A stretch of 64,000 bases of DNA from JBKECP01 sp047974765 (GCA_047974765.1 JBKECP010000019.1:104981-168980); one strand, 5' to 3'. Numbered from the stretch's first letter, positions 36,214-45,291 are shown. Notes: generated by a model not told the origin, from the sequence alone. A program made the numbers and translations.

Positions 36214-37044
36214 GTGGAATCGGGACTATTTGTAGTTGCCACACCAATTGGCAATTTGGGGGATATTTCGGCGCGGGCGCTGGAGGTGTTGGCCAATGTT
36301 GAACTGATAGCTGCGGAGGATACCAGGCATACGGCATCTTTGTTGCGTCAGTACGGTATTGACTGCCCTATGCTGGCCTATCATGAGCATGTCGGTCAGC
36401 GATCAGGTGAGCGCATTATGGCTCTGCTGGCCGATGGCGCCTCGGTTGCGCTGGTCTGTGATGCTGGTACACCGCTTATTTCTGACCCCGGTTATCGTCT
36501 GGTGCGGCAGGCGCAGGTGGCTGGTTATCGGGTGGTTCCATTGCCGGGAGCCTGCGCGGCCATTGCCGCCCTCAGTGTCTGCGGCTTGCCGACCAACCGC
36601 TTTTTGTTTGAAGGCTTTCTGCCGTCTAAGGCAGGCCCCCGTCAGAAGCAATTGCAGATTCTGGCTGACAGAGAGGAGACGCTGATCTTCTACGAAGCGC
36701 CTCACCGGATAGTGGATTGCCTGCGTGATATGGCCCTGATATTAGGCGGTGAGCGTGAGGCGGTGCTGGCCAGGGAGATGACCAAGGCCTTTGAAACCCT
36801 GCGGCGGGCACCGCTGGCACAACTGCTGGCATTTGTGGAGAGCGACAGTAATCAGCAGCGAGGGGAAATTGTATTGTTGATCAGTGGAGCGCCGCCGCGA
36901 CAGCAGTGTCTGGATGCAGATACTGCCCGTTTATTACTGCGATTGGCGCAGGAATTGCCAGGCAGGCGGGCTGCGGCCGTGGTAGCTGATTTGACGGGTC
37001 TGCGCAAAAAAGTGCTTTATCAATACCTGCTTGATCAAACCTGA
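36214..37044 (+). CDS. rsmI: 16S rRNA 2'-O-ribose C1402 methyltransferase RsmI
   Basis: RsmI methylates the 2'-OH of C1402 of 16S rRNA in the decoding centre, next to the N4 methylation made by RsmH, which is also in this window. The product is 276 residues (E. coli 286). Tetrapyrrole-methylase-fold motifs are VATPIGNLGDIS at the N-terminus, IAAEDTRHTASLLRQYGI, LVCDAGTPLISDPGYRLVR, LPGACAAIAALSVCGLPTNRFLFEGFLP and FYEAPHRI. The start is GTG 36214. A TATTAT hexamer at 36191-36196 may be its -10 box but lacks a matching -35. rnpB follows about 60 nt after the stop. Confidence 0.97.
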   Translation: MESGLFVVATPIGNLGDISARALEVLANVELIAAEDTRHTASLLRQYGIDCPMLAYHEHVGQRSGERIMALLADGASVALVCDAGTPLISDPGYRLVRQAQVAGYRVVPLPGACAAIAALSVCGLPTNRFLFEGFLPSKAGPRQKQLQILADREETLIFYEAPHRIVDCLRDMALILGGEREAVLAREMTKAFETLRRAPLAQLLAFVESDSNQQRGEIVLLISGAPPRQQCLDADTARLLLRLAQELPGRRAAAVVADLTGLRKKVLYQYLLDQT

Positions 37045-37057
37045 GTCAATATGACCT

Positions 37058-37096
37058 GACCCGGGGCTTGCCAGCACCGGGTCTGCCCGGTAGTCT
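37058..37096 (+). promoter_or_regulatory. rnpB promoter with overlapping hairpin
   Basis: TTGCCA (37068-37073) and TAGTCT (37091-37096) are 17 bp apart and predict a start near 37103, exactly the 5' end expected for the RNase P RNA. The -35 box lies in the loop of a perfect 7-bp inverted repeat, GACCCGG (37058-37064) and CCGGGTC (37077-37083). The hairpin may help end rsmI transcripts or may be coincidental. Confidence 0.65.
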
Positions 37097-37102
37097 TGCC
37101 GC

Positions 37103-37459
37103 CGAGCTGGTCAGGCGATCGCTCCGTTGATATCTGTATCTGGCGGGGAGGAAAGTCCGGGCTCCACAGGGCAGAGTGCCAGGTAACACCTGGGGGGCGT
37201 GAGCCTACGGAAAGTGCAACAGAAAGAATACCGCCGATTGCATTCGTGTGATCAGGTAAGGGTGAAATGGTGCGGTAAGAGCGCACCGCACGACTGGCAA
37301 CAGGCGTGGCGATGGTAAACCCCACTCGGAGCAAGACCAAATAGGAACCCTTAAGCTGTGGCCCGCAGCGGGTTCGGGTAGGTCGCTACAGGCAGGCGGT
37401 GACGCCGGTCGCAGATGAATGATCGTCCACGACAGAACCCGGCTTATCGACCAGCTCGC
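37103..37459 (+). ncRNA. rnpB: RNase P RNA, type A
   Basis: This is the catalytic RNA of RNase P, which removes 5' leaders from tRNA precursors; it works with RnpA. The terminal helix P1 is formed by CGAGCTGGTC at 37103-37112 and GACCAGCTCG at 37449-37458. Universally conserved core segments are readable: GGAGGAAAGTCCGGGCTCC (37145-37163), the P4 strands, AACAGAAAGAATACCGCC, AGGGTGAAA with GGTGCGGTAAGAGCGCACC (the P7-P10 specificity region), GGAGCAAGACCAAATAGG, and the 3' ACGACAGAACCCGGCTTATCG. The length (about 357 nt) and P15-P17 region fit a bacterial type A RNA. A T-run follows the P1 strand at 37460-37464. Identification is certain. Confidence 0.97.
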
Positions 37460-37712
37460 TTTTTCCTCTTTTATTCAAGAGCCGACCTCTTGAATCCGAC
37501 CCCGCTTCAAAATTTGTTTATATCAAATCCTGATGCTTTGCCTTTCCCAAAGAGCAAAACAAACTTTAACTTAAAGTGAATTCTCAACACCTGTCTTTAG
37601 CCACATGTTTTGTGTGATTTTTTGTTTTAAATAACGCTTAAGAAGTGGCTTTCCGAAAACTTAAGATAGTTCTAATTTACTGAAATTAAAACATTTTTTT
37701 CAAAATCCCGGC
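37460..37712. other. AT-rich noncoding spacer between rnpB and the dcw promoter
   Basis: About 250 bp without a supportable gene and plainly richer in A+T than the surrounding genes. It contains a perfect 9-bp inverted repeat, ATTCAAGAG/CTCTTGAAT (37473-37495, 5-nt centre), a 15-bp palindrome ACTTTAA-C-TTAAAGT (37563-37577) and two CTTAAG sites. Downstream of the rnpB T-run and upstream of the mraZ promoter it could hold regulatory sites for the division cluster. No reading frame in it resembles a protein. Confidence 0.6.
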
Positions 37713-37742
37713 TTGACACTTTTGTTTGGCCAGACCTATAGT
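37713..37742 (+). promoter_or_regulatory. Sigma-70 promoter of the dcw cluster (Pmra)
   Basis: TTGACA (37713-37718), a perfect -35 box, is followed after 18 bp by TATAGT (37737-37742). Transcription would begin near 37749 and give a leader of about 67 nt before mraZ. It is the only strong promoter seen for the 23-kb run of genes that follows. Confidence 0.75.
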
Positions 37743-37750
37743 GTCGCCAA

Positions 37751-37786
37751 GTGGGAATAAGTGGAGATATCTGGTTTTTTGTGGGT
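37751..37786 (+). promoter_or_regulatory. MraZ operator: four 10-bp-spaced repeats
   Basis: GTGGGA (37751), GTGGAG (37761), CTGGTT (37771) and GTGGGT (37781) recur at exactly 10 bp, with AT-rich spacers (ATAA, ATAT, TTTT, TAAA). MraZ is known to bind direct TGGGN repeats separated by 5 nt in front of mraZ in E. coli and mycoplasmas. The array lies just downstream of the predicted start point, where bound MraZ could block transcription. The first and fourth units match best; the third is degenerate. Confidence 0.75.
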
Positions 37787-37815
37787 TAAAAGGCCAGGTC
37801 AGCGGAGACAATAAC

Positions 37816-38271
37816 GTGTTTCGCGGAGTGCAGCACATCAATATGGATGCGAAGGGGCGGTTGGCCATGCCGGCACGCCAGCGCGAGCCGTTGTTGCAGC
37901 AGTGTGCGGGTCAAATAGTTGTCACTATTGATACCCAGACGCGTTGTCTGGTGATCTACCCCCTGCCCGAGTGGGAGCGTGTCGAGAGGGATATCCAGCA
38001 GTTGCCAACGCTTAATCAGGACATCAAGCGTTTTCAGCGCCTGGTACTGGGTTATGCCACGGATGTGGAGCTCGATAGTAATGGCCGCATGCTGTTGCCC
38101 CAGCCGCTGCGAGACTACGCGCAGTTGGAAAAAAAACTTGTTCTGGTGGGGCAAGGCAACAAGCTTGAACTCTGGTCCGAGACGCTGTGGCTGGCCGAGC
38201 GTGAGCAGGCGCTGCAGGCATCCGGACTTGATGGGGAGTTGCCTGCTGAACTGATGTCGCTGAGGCTGTAA
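37816..38271 (+). CDS. mraZ: Transcriptional regulator MraZ
   Basis: MraZ is a ring-forming AbrB-like DNA-binding protein that regulates the dcw cluster, repressing its own promoter in E. coli. The product is 151 residues (E. coli 152) from GTG 37816, with GGAG 8 nt upstream. Two MraZ domains are visible, each with the DxKGRxxxP-type motif: [17 protein letters not shown] near residue 10 and [19 protein letters not shown] near residue 85. The frame extends upstream to 37726 but through the operator and -10 box. The stop TAA overlaps an ATG at 38271. Autoregulation through the upstream repeats is inferred from the family. Confidence 0.96.
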   Translation: MFRGVQHINMDAKGRLAMPARQREPLLQQCAGQIVVTIDTQTRCLVIYPLPEWERVERDIQQLPTLNQDIKRFQRLVLGYATDVELDSNGRMLLPQPLRDYAQLEKKLVLVGQGNKLELWSETLWLAEREQALQASGLDGELPAELMSLRL

Positions 38272-38375
38272 TGGAAGCTGCAATGAATCAGCTTTCGCAG
38301 CCTGCCTGTCAGGAGTGTGGGGCAGCGGGCGGGTACGCTATTAAAGAAAAGTTATATAGCGAAATGGGACGTGAT

Positions 38376-39293
38376 ATGCATCAGACGGTGTTGCTACACG
38401 AAGCAGTGGATGCTCTGGTGACAAGGACCGGTGGCTTCTATGTGGATGGCACCTTTGGTCGTGGTGGGCACAGTCGTGCCATTCTTGAACGCCTCGATCA
38501 TAGCGGCCGTCTGCTGGCTGTGGATAAAGATCCGGCGGCGGCTGATGTGGCTCGACAGCTTGTGGCCAGCGAGACGCGTTTTGGCTTTTATCACGGCTCT
38601 TTTGCCGAGCTGCCCGCCGAGCTGAACCGGCAGGGTATCGATACTGTCGATGGTTTGTTACTCGATCTGGGTGTGTCCAGTCCCCAGCTGGATCAGGCTG
38701 AGCGTGGTTTCAGTTTTCAAAATGATGGCCCGCTGGACATGCGTATGAATACTGCTGTTGGCGAAACAGCTGCCCAGTGGCTGGCGCGGGCGCAGGAGTC
38801 TGAGATAGCCGACGTGCTTTATCACTATGGTGAAGAACGCTTCTCCCGCCGTATTGCCCGGGCCATTGTTGAGCAGCGCACCATCGAACCCATTCTCAGT
38901 ACAGCCCGTTTATCAAAGGTGGTCAGCGAGGCTAACCCCCGCTGGGAAAAACACAAGCATCCGGCCACTCGTGCCTTTCAGGGTATACGCATTCATATCA
39001 ATCGCGAGCTGGATGATTTGCAGGATCTGCTCGATAGCGCACTTGGTTTGCTGCGCGTTGGTGGTCGCCTGGTGGTGATCAGTTTTCACTCGCTGGAAGA
39101 TCGTATAGTCAAGCGGTTTATGCGTGATGCCAGTCGTGGCGATGCGCTGCCGCCGGGTGTGCCGGTACTTGATTGTGCTCTCAATCGGCGCCTTCGGCTG
39201 GTTGGCAAGGCGGTGCGTGCGAATACGGCTGAAGTGGATGCCAATGTGCGTGCACGTAGTGCCATTATGCGTGTTGCGGAGAAGCTGGCCTGA
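38376..39293 (+). CDS. rsmH: 16S rRNA N4-cytosine C1402 methyltransferase RsmH
   Basis: RsmH (MraW) methylates N4 of C1402 in 16S rRNA with S-adenosylmethionine. From ATG 38376 it is 305 residues (E. coli 313). The N-terminus [16 protein letters not shown] motif [42 protein letters not shown], the [11 protein letters not shown] region and the C-terminal [15 protein letters not shown] are all present. ATG 38376 has GGGA 6 nt before it. The frame is open back to ATG 38271, which overlaps the mraZ stop; that 35-residue extension (with Cys-X2-Cys) has no family counterpart. ATG 38364 is also possible. The 3' end overlaps ftsL by 1 nt. Confidence 0.95.
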   Translation: MHQTVLLHEAVDALVTRTGGFYVDGTFGRGGHSRAILERLDHSGRLLAVDKDPAAADVARQLVASETRFGFYHGSFAELPAELNRQGIDTVDGLLLDLGVSSPQLDQAERGFSFQNDGPLDMRMNTAVGETAAQWLARAQESEIADVLYHYGEERFSRRIARAIVEQRTIEPILSTARLSKVVSEANPRWEKHKHPATRAFQGIRIHINRELDDLQDLLDSALGLLRVGGRLVVISFHSLEDRIVKRFMRDASRGDALPPGVPVLDCALNRRLRLVGKAVRANTAEVDANVRARSAIMRVAEKLA

Positions 39294-39598
39294 TGGCAGT
39301 GCGGCAACAGGCTCAAAATGCAGCGGCATCAGGGGCTGCGCGTGTATTGGTAATTGCTTTACTGGCGGCGGTGGTTGCCTCTGCCTTTATGGTGATTCAC
39401 TCCTCGCATATTTGTCGGCAGCTTTATGCCTCTTTGCAAACGCTGGAGGCCGATCAATGGTATTTGCAGGAAGACTACAGCCGCCTGCTGCTTGAGCAAA
39501 GCACCTGGGCCTCCCACTATCGGGTGGAAAAAGTTGCCACTGACAAACTGAATATGCACTCACCTGCGGTGGCTGAGCTTAAAGTGGTGAGGCCATGA
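39293..39598 (+). CDS. ftsL: Cell division protein FtsL
   Basis: FtsL is a small bitopic protein that, with FtsB and FtsQ, licenses FtsWI at the septum. The product is 101 residues: a basic N-terminal cytoplasmic tail, one membrane helix (about 16-37, ARVLVIALLAAVVASAFMVI), and a periplasmic leucine-zipper-like coiled coil (about 40-75, LQTLEADQWYLQEDYSRLLLEQSTW), followed by the conserved short helix HYRVEKVATDKLNMHSP. It overlaps rsmH by one base (TGATG) and ftsI by four (ATGA). Sequence conservation in this family is low, so position and architecture carry the call. Confidence 0.93.
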   Translation: MAVRQQAQNAAASGAARVLVIALLAAVVASAFMVIHSSHICRQLYASLQTLEADQWYLQEDYSRLLLEQSTWASHYRVEKVATDKLNMHSPAVAELKVVRP

Positions 39599-41319
39599 AC
39601 AAGTCTGTGGCTGATGTTGGTACTCCCTGGCGCTTTTATATAGTTATTGCTGCTTTGCTGATACTGCTGACATTGTTAGTGGGGCGTGTGCTTTCACTGC
39701 AAGTGCTCAATACGGATCGCGGCCGTGAGTTTTTGCAAAATCAAGGGGATATCCGCTCTGTGCGCACAGCGGAAATTCCCGCTTATCGCGGTGTGATTAC
39801 TGATCGGCGCGGTGAACCGCTGGCTGTGAGTACGCCTGTTATTTCTATCTGGGCGGACCCGGTTCAGCTGGTTGAGTCCAAACGCTTGCCGGAACTGGCG
39901 CGGGCGCTTGAAATATCCACCGATGAATTGGTGCAGCGTTTGTCCCAGTATGAGGGCAAACGCTTTATGTATTTGTCGCGCCACCGGATGCCAACTGAGG
40001 CGCGTGCCATTCTCGCTCATAAAATCCGTGGTGTTTATGGTGAGCGGGAGTATCAGCGCTTTTATCCTGCCGGTGAGGTGGCTGCACAGCTGGTTGGCAT
40101 AACCAATGTTGATGACAAGGGTATTGCCGGGCTGGAGCTGTCTTACGATGAATGGTTGCGGGGCGTGCCCGGCAAGAAGCAATACATCAAGGATCTGCAC
40201 GGTGAGGCTGTTCGTGATATTGGCGTGCTGACACCAGCCCGTCCGGGGCGGGATCTGCGTCTGAGTATCGATTTGCGACTACAGTACCTGCAGCATCAGG
40301 AATTGCAGCGGGCGATCGTGCAAACCGGTGCTGATTCCGGCTCCATTGTCACTCTGGATGCGCACACCGGGGAAGTGCTGGCGATGGTCAATCACCCGGT
40401 CTACAACCCCAATAGCCGCAAGAATTTCAAGGCGGGCAGTATTCGCAACCGGGCAATGACCGACGAGTACGAGCCCGGTTCCACCATGAAGCCTCTGACC
40501 CTGGTGGCGGCACTGGAAAGTGGGCGTTACTCCATAGATACCGTGATTGATACCTCGCCAGGGCGTATCAGGGTGGGTTCCAAGGTGCTGCCCGATCCGC
40601 GTAACTACGGTGAAATTACCCTGTCACGGGTGATTGAAAAGTCCAGCCAGGTAGGTGTGACCAAGGTGGCTTTGGCTATTGGACATCAGCCTATTTGGAA
40701 TGTATTTCAGCGCCTGGGTGTGGGCCAGCCGGTCGGTACCGGCTTTCCTGGTGAGAGCGCGGGTTTACTGCCTTCGCGTCCAAAATGGCGCACGATTGAA
40801 GAGGTTACTCTGGCTTTTGGTTATGGTCTGACGGTCACCCCGTTGCAATTGGCACGCGCATATACGGCTTTTGCCAACGATGGCGTGTTGCTGCCGGTGT
40901 CCCTGCTGGCGCTGGATGAAAATGAGCAGCCAGATGGTGAGCAGGTGCTGTCCCCGGGTGTGGCCGATCAGGTATTGAGAGTGCTTAATCGTGTGACTGG
41001 TGAACACGGTACTGCCCGCCGGGCAAGAATTGTCGGCTATGAGGTAGGGGGCAAAACAGGAACGGCCCGCCAGGTTGGTCCCGGCGGGTACCTTGAAGAC
41101 AAGCATCGGGCCTGGTTTGCCGGTGTGGCGCCGACGGATCATCCGCGCATTGTGACAGTGGTGTTGCTCAATGGCCCCAAGGGTGAAAATCACGGAGGTG
41201 GTGCGGTGGCAGCACCGGTATTTTCACGGGTTGCTCAGGGTGCGCTGCGTTTGTTAAATGTGCCGCCAGAAGCTGCGATTGCCGCTCATTTTTCGGTCAA
41301 GCCCAAAGGTGCCACCTGA
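39595..41319 (+). CDS. ftsI: Septal peptidoglycan transpeptidase FtsI (PBP3)
   Basis: FtsI cross-links septal peptidoglycan together with the FtsW polymerase. The product is 574 residues (E. coli 588). One membrane helix (about 14-32) precedes the pedestal domain (about 60-215, with RGVITDRRGEPLAVSTP) and the transpeptidase domain. The catalytic serine is S296 in STMK, and the third motif is K487-T-G-T. The second motif, normally S-x-N, reads S350-S351-Q352; the CAG codon is at 40648-40650. The Asn to Gln change is unusual because that residue contacts beta-lactam and substrate amides. It overlaps murE by one base. Confidence 0.97.
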   Translation: MNKSVADVGTPWRFYIVIAALLILLTLLVGRVLSLQVLNTDRGREFLQNQGDIRSVRTAEIPAYRGVITDRRGEPLAVSTPVISIWADPVQLVESKRLPELARALEISTDELVQRLSQYEGKRFMYLSRHRMPTEARAILAHKIRGVYGEREYQRFYPAGEVAAQLVGITNVDDKGIAGLELSYDEWLRGVPGKKQYIKDLHGEAVRDIGVLTPARPGRDLRLSIDLRLQYLQHQELQRAIVQTGADSGSIVTLDAHTGEVLAMVNHPVYNPNSRKNFKAGSIRNRAMTDEYEPGSTMKPLTLVAALESGRYSIDTVIDTSPGRIRVGSKVLPDPRNYGEITLSRVIEKSSQVGVTKVALAIGHQPIWNVFQRLGVGQPVGTGFPGESAGLLPSRPKWRTIEEVTLAFGYGLTVTPLQLARAYTAFANDGVLLPVSLLALDENEQPDGEQVLSPGVADQVLRVLNRVTGEHGTARRARIVGYEVGGKTGTARQVGPGGYLEDKHRAWFAGVAPTDHPRIVTVVLLNGPKGENHGGGAVAAPVFSRVAQGALRLLNVPPEAAIAAHFSVKPKGAT

Positions 41320-42806
41320 TGAATGCGCTTGCACTGACATTGCACAAGGCAGGTCTGTCGCATCTGATGGGCAGGACAGTGGTGCCGGATGTCATTATTT
41401 CCGGCTTGACTCTGGACAGTCGCCGTGTGCAGGCGGGTGATCTCTTTTTGGCACTGGCCGGTGAGGTTTATGACGGCCGCCATTTTATTGAGCAGGCGGT
41501 GGCCAATGGTGCAGTGGCGATAGCTGCCGAAGCGCCGGTGCATGGTTTTGTGGATGCCTTGCCGGTGCCTTTGCTGGAAGTGCCCGGGTTATTGCAGGAT
41601 GTTGGCCGTATCGCTGCCCGCTTTTACGCCGAACCCAGTCGTCATATGCAGCTTGTCGGTGTTACCGGTACCAACGGTAAAACCACTACAGTGCGCTTGA
41701 TTGCGCAGCTGTTGCGAAAACTTGGCAGGGCTTGTGGCACGATTGGAACATTGGGTGCAAGTCTGGATGAGCGTATTGTCAGTGCGCGCAATACCACGCC
41801 CGATGCACCGGGTTTACAGCGCCAGCTGGCCGACTGGCGCGATCAGTCTGTCACGCATGTGGCGATGGAAGTGTCCTCTCATGCGCTTGTGCAGGGGCGT
41901 GTCAACGGTATTCATTTTGACACGGCTGTCTTTACGAATCTGTCGCGGGACCACCTGGATTATCACGGTGATATGGAAACCTACGCCCGCGCCAAAATGC
42001 GCCTGTTTGCCTGTGAAGGTTTAGGCCATGCGCTGATTAATGCCGATGATGACTGTGCTGATCTGCTACTGGCTCATGCGCGGATGTGCGGTTGCAGTGA
42101 CGTTTTAACTTACTCCCTGCGCTCGACAGATGCAGACATCCGTGTACGCGGGCTCACTTACAGTGCTCGCGGCGCCAGTGGTCGTATTGCAACACCTTGG
42201 GGAGACGGCTTGTTTGAATCGCCTTTGTCGGGTGATTTCAACGTATCGAATTTGGCGGCTGCGATTGCCTGTATCGTGCTTGATGGTGTGCCGCTGGCTG
42301 ATGTGCTGGCTGTTGTGCCTTCGCTGGAAGCAGTGCCGGGGCGCCTGCAAAGTGTGCCCAATAATCTGGGCATTCAGGTGTTGGTTGACTATGCCCATAC
42401 ACCGGATGCATTAGCGCAGGTGTTGCGAGCCATTCGACCCAGTGTGAGCGGGTCGCTAATTACCGTGTTTGGCTGTGGTGGTGACCGTGATCCGGGCAAG
42501 CGGGCGATAATGGGCCGGATGGCCTGTGAAGGCTCTGATCGGGTAATTGTCACCAGTGATAATCCGCGCACTGAAAATCCCCGGGCTATTGCCGATAATA
42601 TTGCCGCTGGCTGTACGGGTGATTTTGAGCTGGAAGTGGACCGTGCCCTGGCTATCGGGCGAGCTATCGCTGAGGCTGGCGAAGGTGACTGCGTGTTAAT
42701 TGCCGGCAAGGGGCATGAAGACTATCAGATTGTTGAAGAGCAGCGTCTGCACTTCAGCGACTTTGAACAGGCGCAGATGGCGTTGGCCGGGAGGGCTCGC
42801 CGATGA
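41319..42806 (+). CDS. murE: UDP-MurNAc-L-Ala-D-Glu:meso-DAP ligase MurE
   Basis: MurE adds meso-diaminopimelate as third residue of the peptidoglycan stem peptide, using ATP in the cytoplasm. The product is 495 residues (E. coli 495). The N-terminal UDP-binding domain has TLDSRRVQAGDLFLAL; the P-loop is GVTGTNGKTTTVRL; NTTPDAPGLQ and MEVSSHAL follow; the substrate-selecting loop SDNPRTENPRAI is the DNPR motif of DAP-specific enzymes, so the wall is of the usual Gram-negative type. ATG 41319 shares a base with the ftsI stop, and the last four bases are the murF start. Confidence 0.98.
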   Translation: MNALALTLHKAGLSHLMGRTVVPDVIISGLTLDSRRVQAGDLFLALAGEVYDGRHFIEQAVANGAVAIAAEAPVHGFVDALPVPLLEVPGLLQDVGRIAARFYAEPSRHMQLVGVTGTNGKTTTVRLIAQLLRKLGRACGTIGTLGASLDERIVSARNTTPDAPGLQRQLADWRDQSVTHVAMEVSSHALVQGRVNGIHFDTAVFTNLSRDHLDYHGDMETYARAKMRLFACEGLGHALINADDDCADLLLAHARMCGCSDVLTYSLRSTDADIRVRGLTYSARGASGRIATPWGDGLFESPLSGDFNVSNLAAAIACIVLDGVPLADVLAVVPSLEAVPGRLQSVPNNLGIQVLVDYAHTPDALAQVLRAIRPSVSGSLITVFGCGGDRDPGKRAIMGRMACEGSDRVIVTSDNPRTENPRAIADNIAAGCTGDFELEVDRALAIGRAIAEAGEGDCVLIAGKGHEDYQIVEEQRLHFSDFEQAQMALAGRARR

Positions 42807-44182
42807 TGCGCGACTTCCGGTTGTCAGAGCTGGCCCCCGCCCTGCGGGCCAGGCAGGTGGGTAAGGATGTGATAATTGCCGGCGTGAGCACCGATAGCCG
42901 CCAGCATCTTTCTGGTGGTCTCTTTGTTGCGCTTGAGGGCGAACACTTCGACGGTCATAACTATGTTAATGCTGCTGTTGATGCCGGTGCTGTTGCCGCT
43001 CTTGTCCGTCGGCAGATCGATTGTGTATTGCCGCAGCTGGTAGTTGAAAATACACAGCAGGCACTTGGACGACTCGGTGCCTTTAACCGCAGGGACTTTT
43101 CGGGGCGGATAGTTGCCATTACTGGCAGCAATGGTAAGACCACGGCCAAAAACCTGATCAGTGCAGTGCTGTCCTGCAAGGGCAAAACACTGGCAACAGC
43201 GGGCAATTTCAATAATGAAATAGGTTTGCCGCTGACACTGCTGCGTCTGCAAAAAGGTCATCAGTTTGCTGTACTGGAGATGGGCGCCGCCAGGGCGGGT
43301 GATATTGCCTGGTTAAGCAGTCTGGCGCGCCCCGATGTGGCCGTGTTGCTCAATGCCATGCCAGCGCATTTACAGGGTTTTGGTTCAGTATCTGAGGTGG
43401 CCAGCGCCAAGGCAGAGATTTATGACAGTCTGGGTGAGGGTGGTATTGCCATCATCAATGCGGATCAAACCTTTGCCAGGCACTGGCGCAGTCGCGCCCG
43501 CAAAGCGGTGGTTCTCGATTACGGTATTGAGCAGCCCGCAGCTATTCGTGCAACACATATCAGTATTCGCGGTAGTGCAGGTATGTCTTTTGTGGCCAGC
43601 ACGCCAGCAGGTGATATCCCCGTCGCCCTCAAATTGCCCGGTTTGCACAATATTTCCAATGCACTGGCCGCTATCGCTGTTGGTATTGCCTGTGATGTGT
43701 CACTGGCGGATATCAGTGCGGCTCTGGCTTCGGTTGATCCGGAGCCAGGTCGGTTGTCAGTGTCCTGTGGTGTTGGCGGTTGTCAGTTGATTGATGATTG
43801 CTACAACGCCAACCCAGGCTCAGTGCGGGCAGCTATCGATTTGCTGGTGAAATGTGAAGGACAGCGCACGCTGATACTGGGTGCTATGCGAGAGCTCGGC
43901 CCTGACACGCAAACACTGCATGCTGAAATAGGTGTTTATGCGCGTGAGCAGGGTGTTCATCGGCTTTGGGGTGTTGGGCCTGAGTTAGCAGTGGCTGTTG
44001 ATCGTTTTGGCGATGGCGGTCGTTATTTTGAGGATCGTGAAGCGGCTACTGCCGCCTTGCCCGGTGAATTTGGACCGGAGGACACGGTATTGATCAAGGG
44101 GTCCAGAGGTGCGGCCATGGAACAGGTGTTGCAGGCGCTGACAAGTGAGTGGACTCCGGTAAACAAGCAGGCGGAGAGCTGA
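42803..44182 (+). CDS. murF: UDP-MurNAc-tripeptide:D-Ala-D-Ala ligase MurF
   Basis: MurF joins the D-Ala-D-Ala dipeptide to the UDP-linked tripeptide, finishing the cytoplasmic precursor. The product is 459 residues (E. coli 452). Seen are the N-terminal [29 protein letters not shown], the P-loop [14 protein letters not shown], the [16 protein letters not shown] block characteristic of Mur[16 protein letters not shown], and [20 protein letters not shown] in the C-terminal domain. It overlaps murE by ATGA and ends 2 nt before mraY. The D-Ala-D-Ala it uses is made by DdlB further down the cluster. Confidence 0.98.
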   Translation: MMRDFRLSELAPALRARQVGKDVIIAGVSTDSRQHLSGGLFVALEGEHFDGHNYVNAAVDAGAVAALVRRQIDCVLPQLVVENTQQALGRLGAFNRRDFSGRIVAITGSNGKTTAKNLISAVLSCKGKTLATAGNFNNEIGLPLTLLRLQKGHQFAVLEMGAARAGDIAWLSSLARPDVAVLLNAMPAHLQGFGSVSEVASAKAEIYDSLGEGGIAIINADQTFARHWRSRARKAVVLDYGIEQPAAIRATHISIRGSAGMSFVASTPAGDIPVALKLPGLHNISNALAAIAVGIACDVSLADISAALASVDPEPGRLSVSCGVGGCQLIDDCYNANPGSVRAAIDLLVKCEGQRTLILGAMRELGPDTQTLHAEIGVYAREQGVHRLWGVGPELAVAVDRFGDGGRYFEDREAATAALPGEFGPEDTVLIKGSRGAAMEQVLQALTSEWTPVNKQAES

Positions 44183-44184
44183 TT

Positions 44185-45267
44185 ATGCTGCTATTTCTGG
44201 CGGAATATCTGACGCAGTATCACAGCGCTTTTCAGGTTTTTTCCTATCTGACTTTGAGGGGCATTCTGGCAGCGGGTACTGCGCTGGCCATTTCCCTGCT
44301 GGTTGGCCCGGTAATGATCCGGCATCTGAATTACCGCCAGGTTGGTCAGGCCGTGCGCAAGGATGGCCCTGAATCACACCTGTCCAAGTCTGGTACGCCA
44401 ACCATGGGTGGCGCACTGATTCTGGTGGCGATTGCCATCAGCAGTATTTTGTGGGCAGATTTACGCAACCCCTATATCTGGATTTCTCTGCTGGTGACAG
44501 CTGTTTTTGGCCTGGTTGGCTGGGTTGATGATTATCGCAAAGTCATTGAGAAGGATTCGCGGGGTCTGCCCGCCCGCTGGAAGTATTTCTGGCAGTCTAT
44601 TGCTGGTCTGACAGCGGCACTCTATCTCTATCTGGCCTTTGATACACAGGTTACGACAGAGCTCTATATTCCCTTTGTGAAGGATTTTGCCTGGAATATG
44701 GGGCCGCTGTTTGTCCTGTTGACCTATTTTGTGATTGTCGGCTCCAGTAATGCCGTCAATCTGACCGATGGTTTGGATGGTCTGGCTATCCTGCCAACAG
44801 TGATGGTGGGTACCGCCCTCGGCCTGATCGCCTATCTGACAGGCCATATCGACTTCGCACGTTATCTGCACATTCCCTATGTGGCTGGCAGTGGTGAGCT
44901 GGCTGTATTTTGCGGCGCCATCGCGGGTGCCGGGCTGGGTTTTTTGTGGTTCAACACTTACCCGGCCCAGGTGTTTATGGGTGATGTGGGCGCACTGGCG
45001 CTGGGGGCGGCGCTGGGTACTGTGGCGGTGATCACCCGCCATGAAATCGTATTTTTTATTATGGGCGGTATTTTTGTGCTCGAAACCGTATCGGTCATTT
45101 TGCAGGTCGCTTCGTTCAAATTGACCGGTAAGCGTTTGTTCAGAATGGCGCCGATTCACCACCATTTTGAACTCAAGGGCTGGCCTGAACCAAGGGTCAT
45201 TGTGCGCTTCTGGATTATTACGGTGATGCTGGTGCTGTTTGGGCTGGCAACACTGAAGTTGCGTTGA
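44185..45267 (+). CDS. mraY: Phospho-MurNAc-pentapeptide transferase MraY
   Basis: MraY links UDP-MurNAc-pentapeptide to undecaprenyl phosphate to make lipid I in the inner membrane. The product is 360 residues from ATG 44185, identical in length to E. coli MraY, with ten predicted membrane helices. Signature residues: PTMGGALIL, the Mg2+-binding [22 protein letters not shown] and the C-terminal [25 protein letters not shown] precedes the start and lies in the end of murF. An upstream in-frame ATG at 44149 is inside murF and rejected. murD follows after 24 nt. Confidence 0.98.
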   Translation: MLLFLAEYLTQYHSAFQVFSYLTLRGILAAGTALAISLLVGPVMIRHLNYRQVGQAVRKDGPESHLSKSGTPTMGGALILVAIAISSILWADLRNPYIWISLLVTAVFGLVGWVDDYRKVIEKDSRGLPARWKYFWQSIAGLTAALYLYLAFDTQVTTELYIPFVKDFAWNMGPLFVLLTYFVIVGSSNAVNLTDGLDGLAILPTVMVGTALGLIAYLTGHIDFARYLHIPYVAGSGELAVFCGAIAGAGLGFLWFNTYPAQVFMGDVGALALGAALGTVAVITRHEIVFFIMGGIFVLETVSVILQVASFKLTGKRLFRMAPIHHHFELKGWPEPRVIVRFWIITVMLVLFGLATLKLR

Positions 45268-45291
45268 CGGATTACAGGAGCGATAGCAACA

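Noticed and set aside
37473..37495. Inverted repeat after rnpB as its intrinsic terminator
   Set aside because: The T-run lies before the hairpin, not after it, on the plus strand, and the minus-strand reading is followed by A-rich sequence. It cannot be a standard terminator for rnpB.
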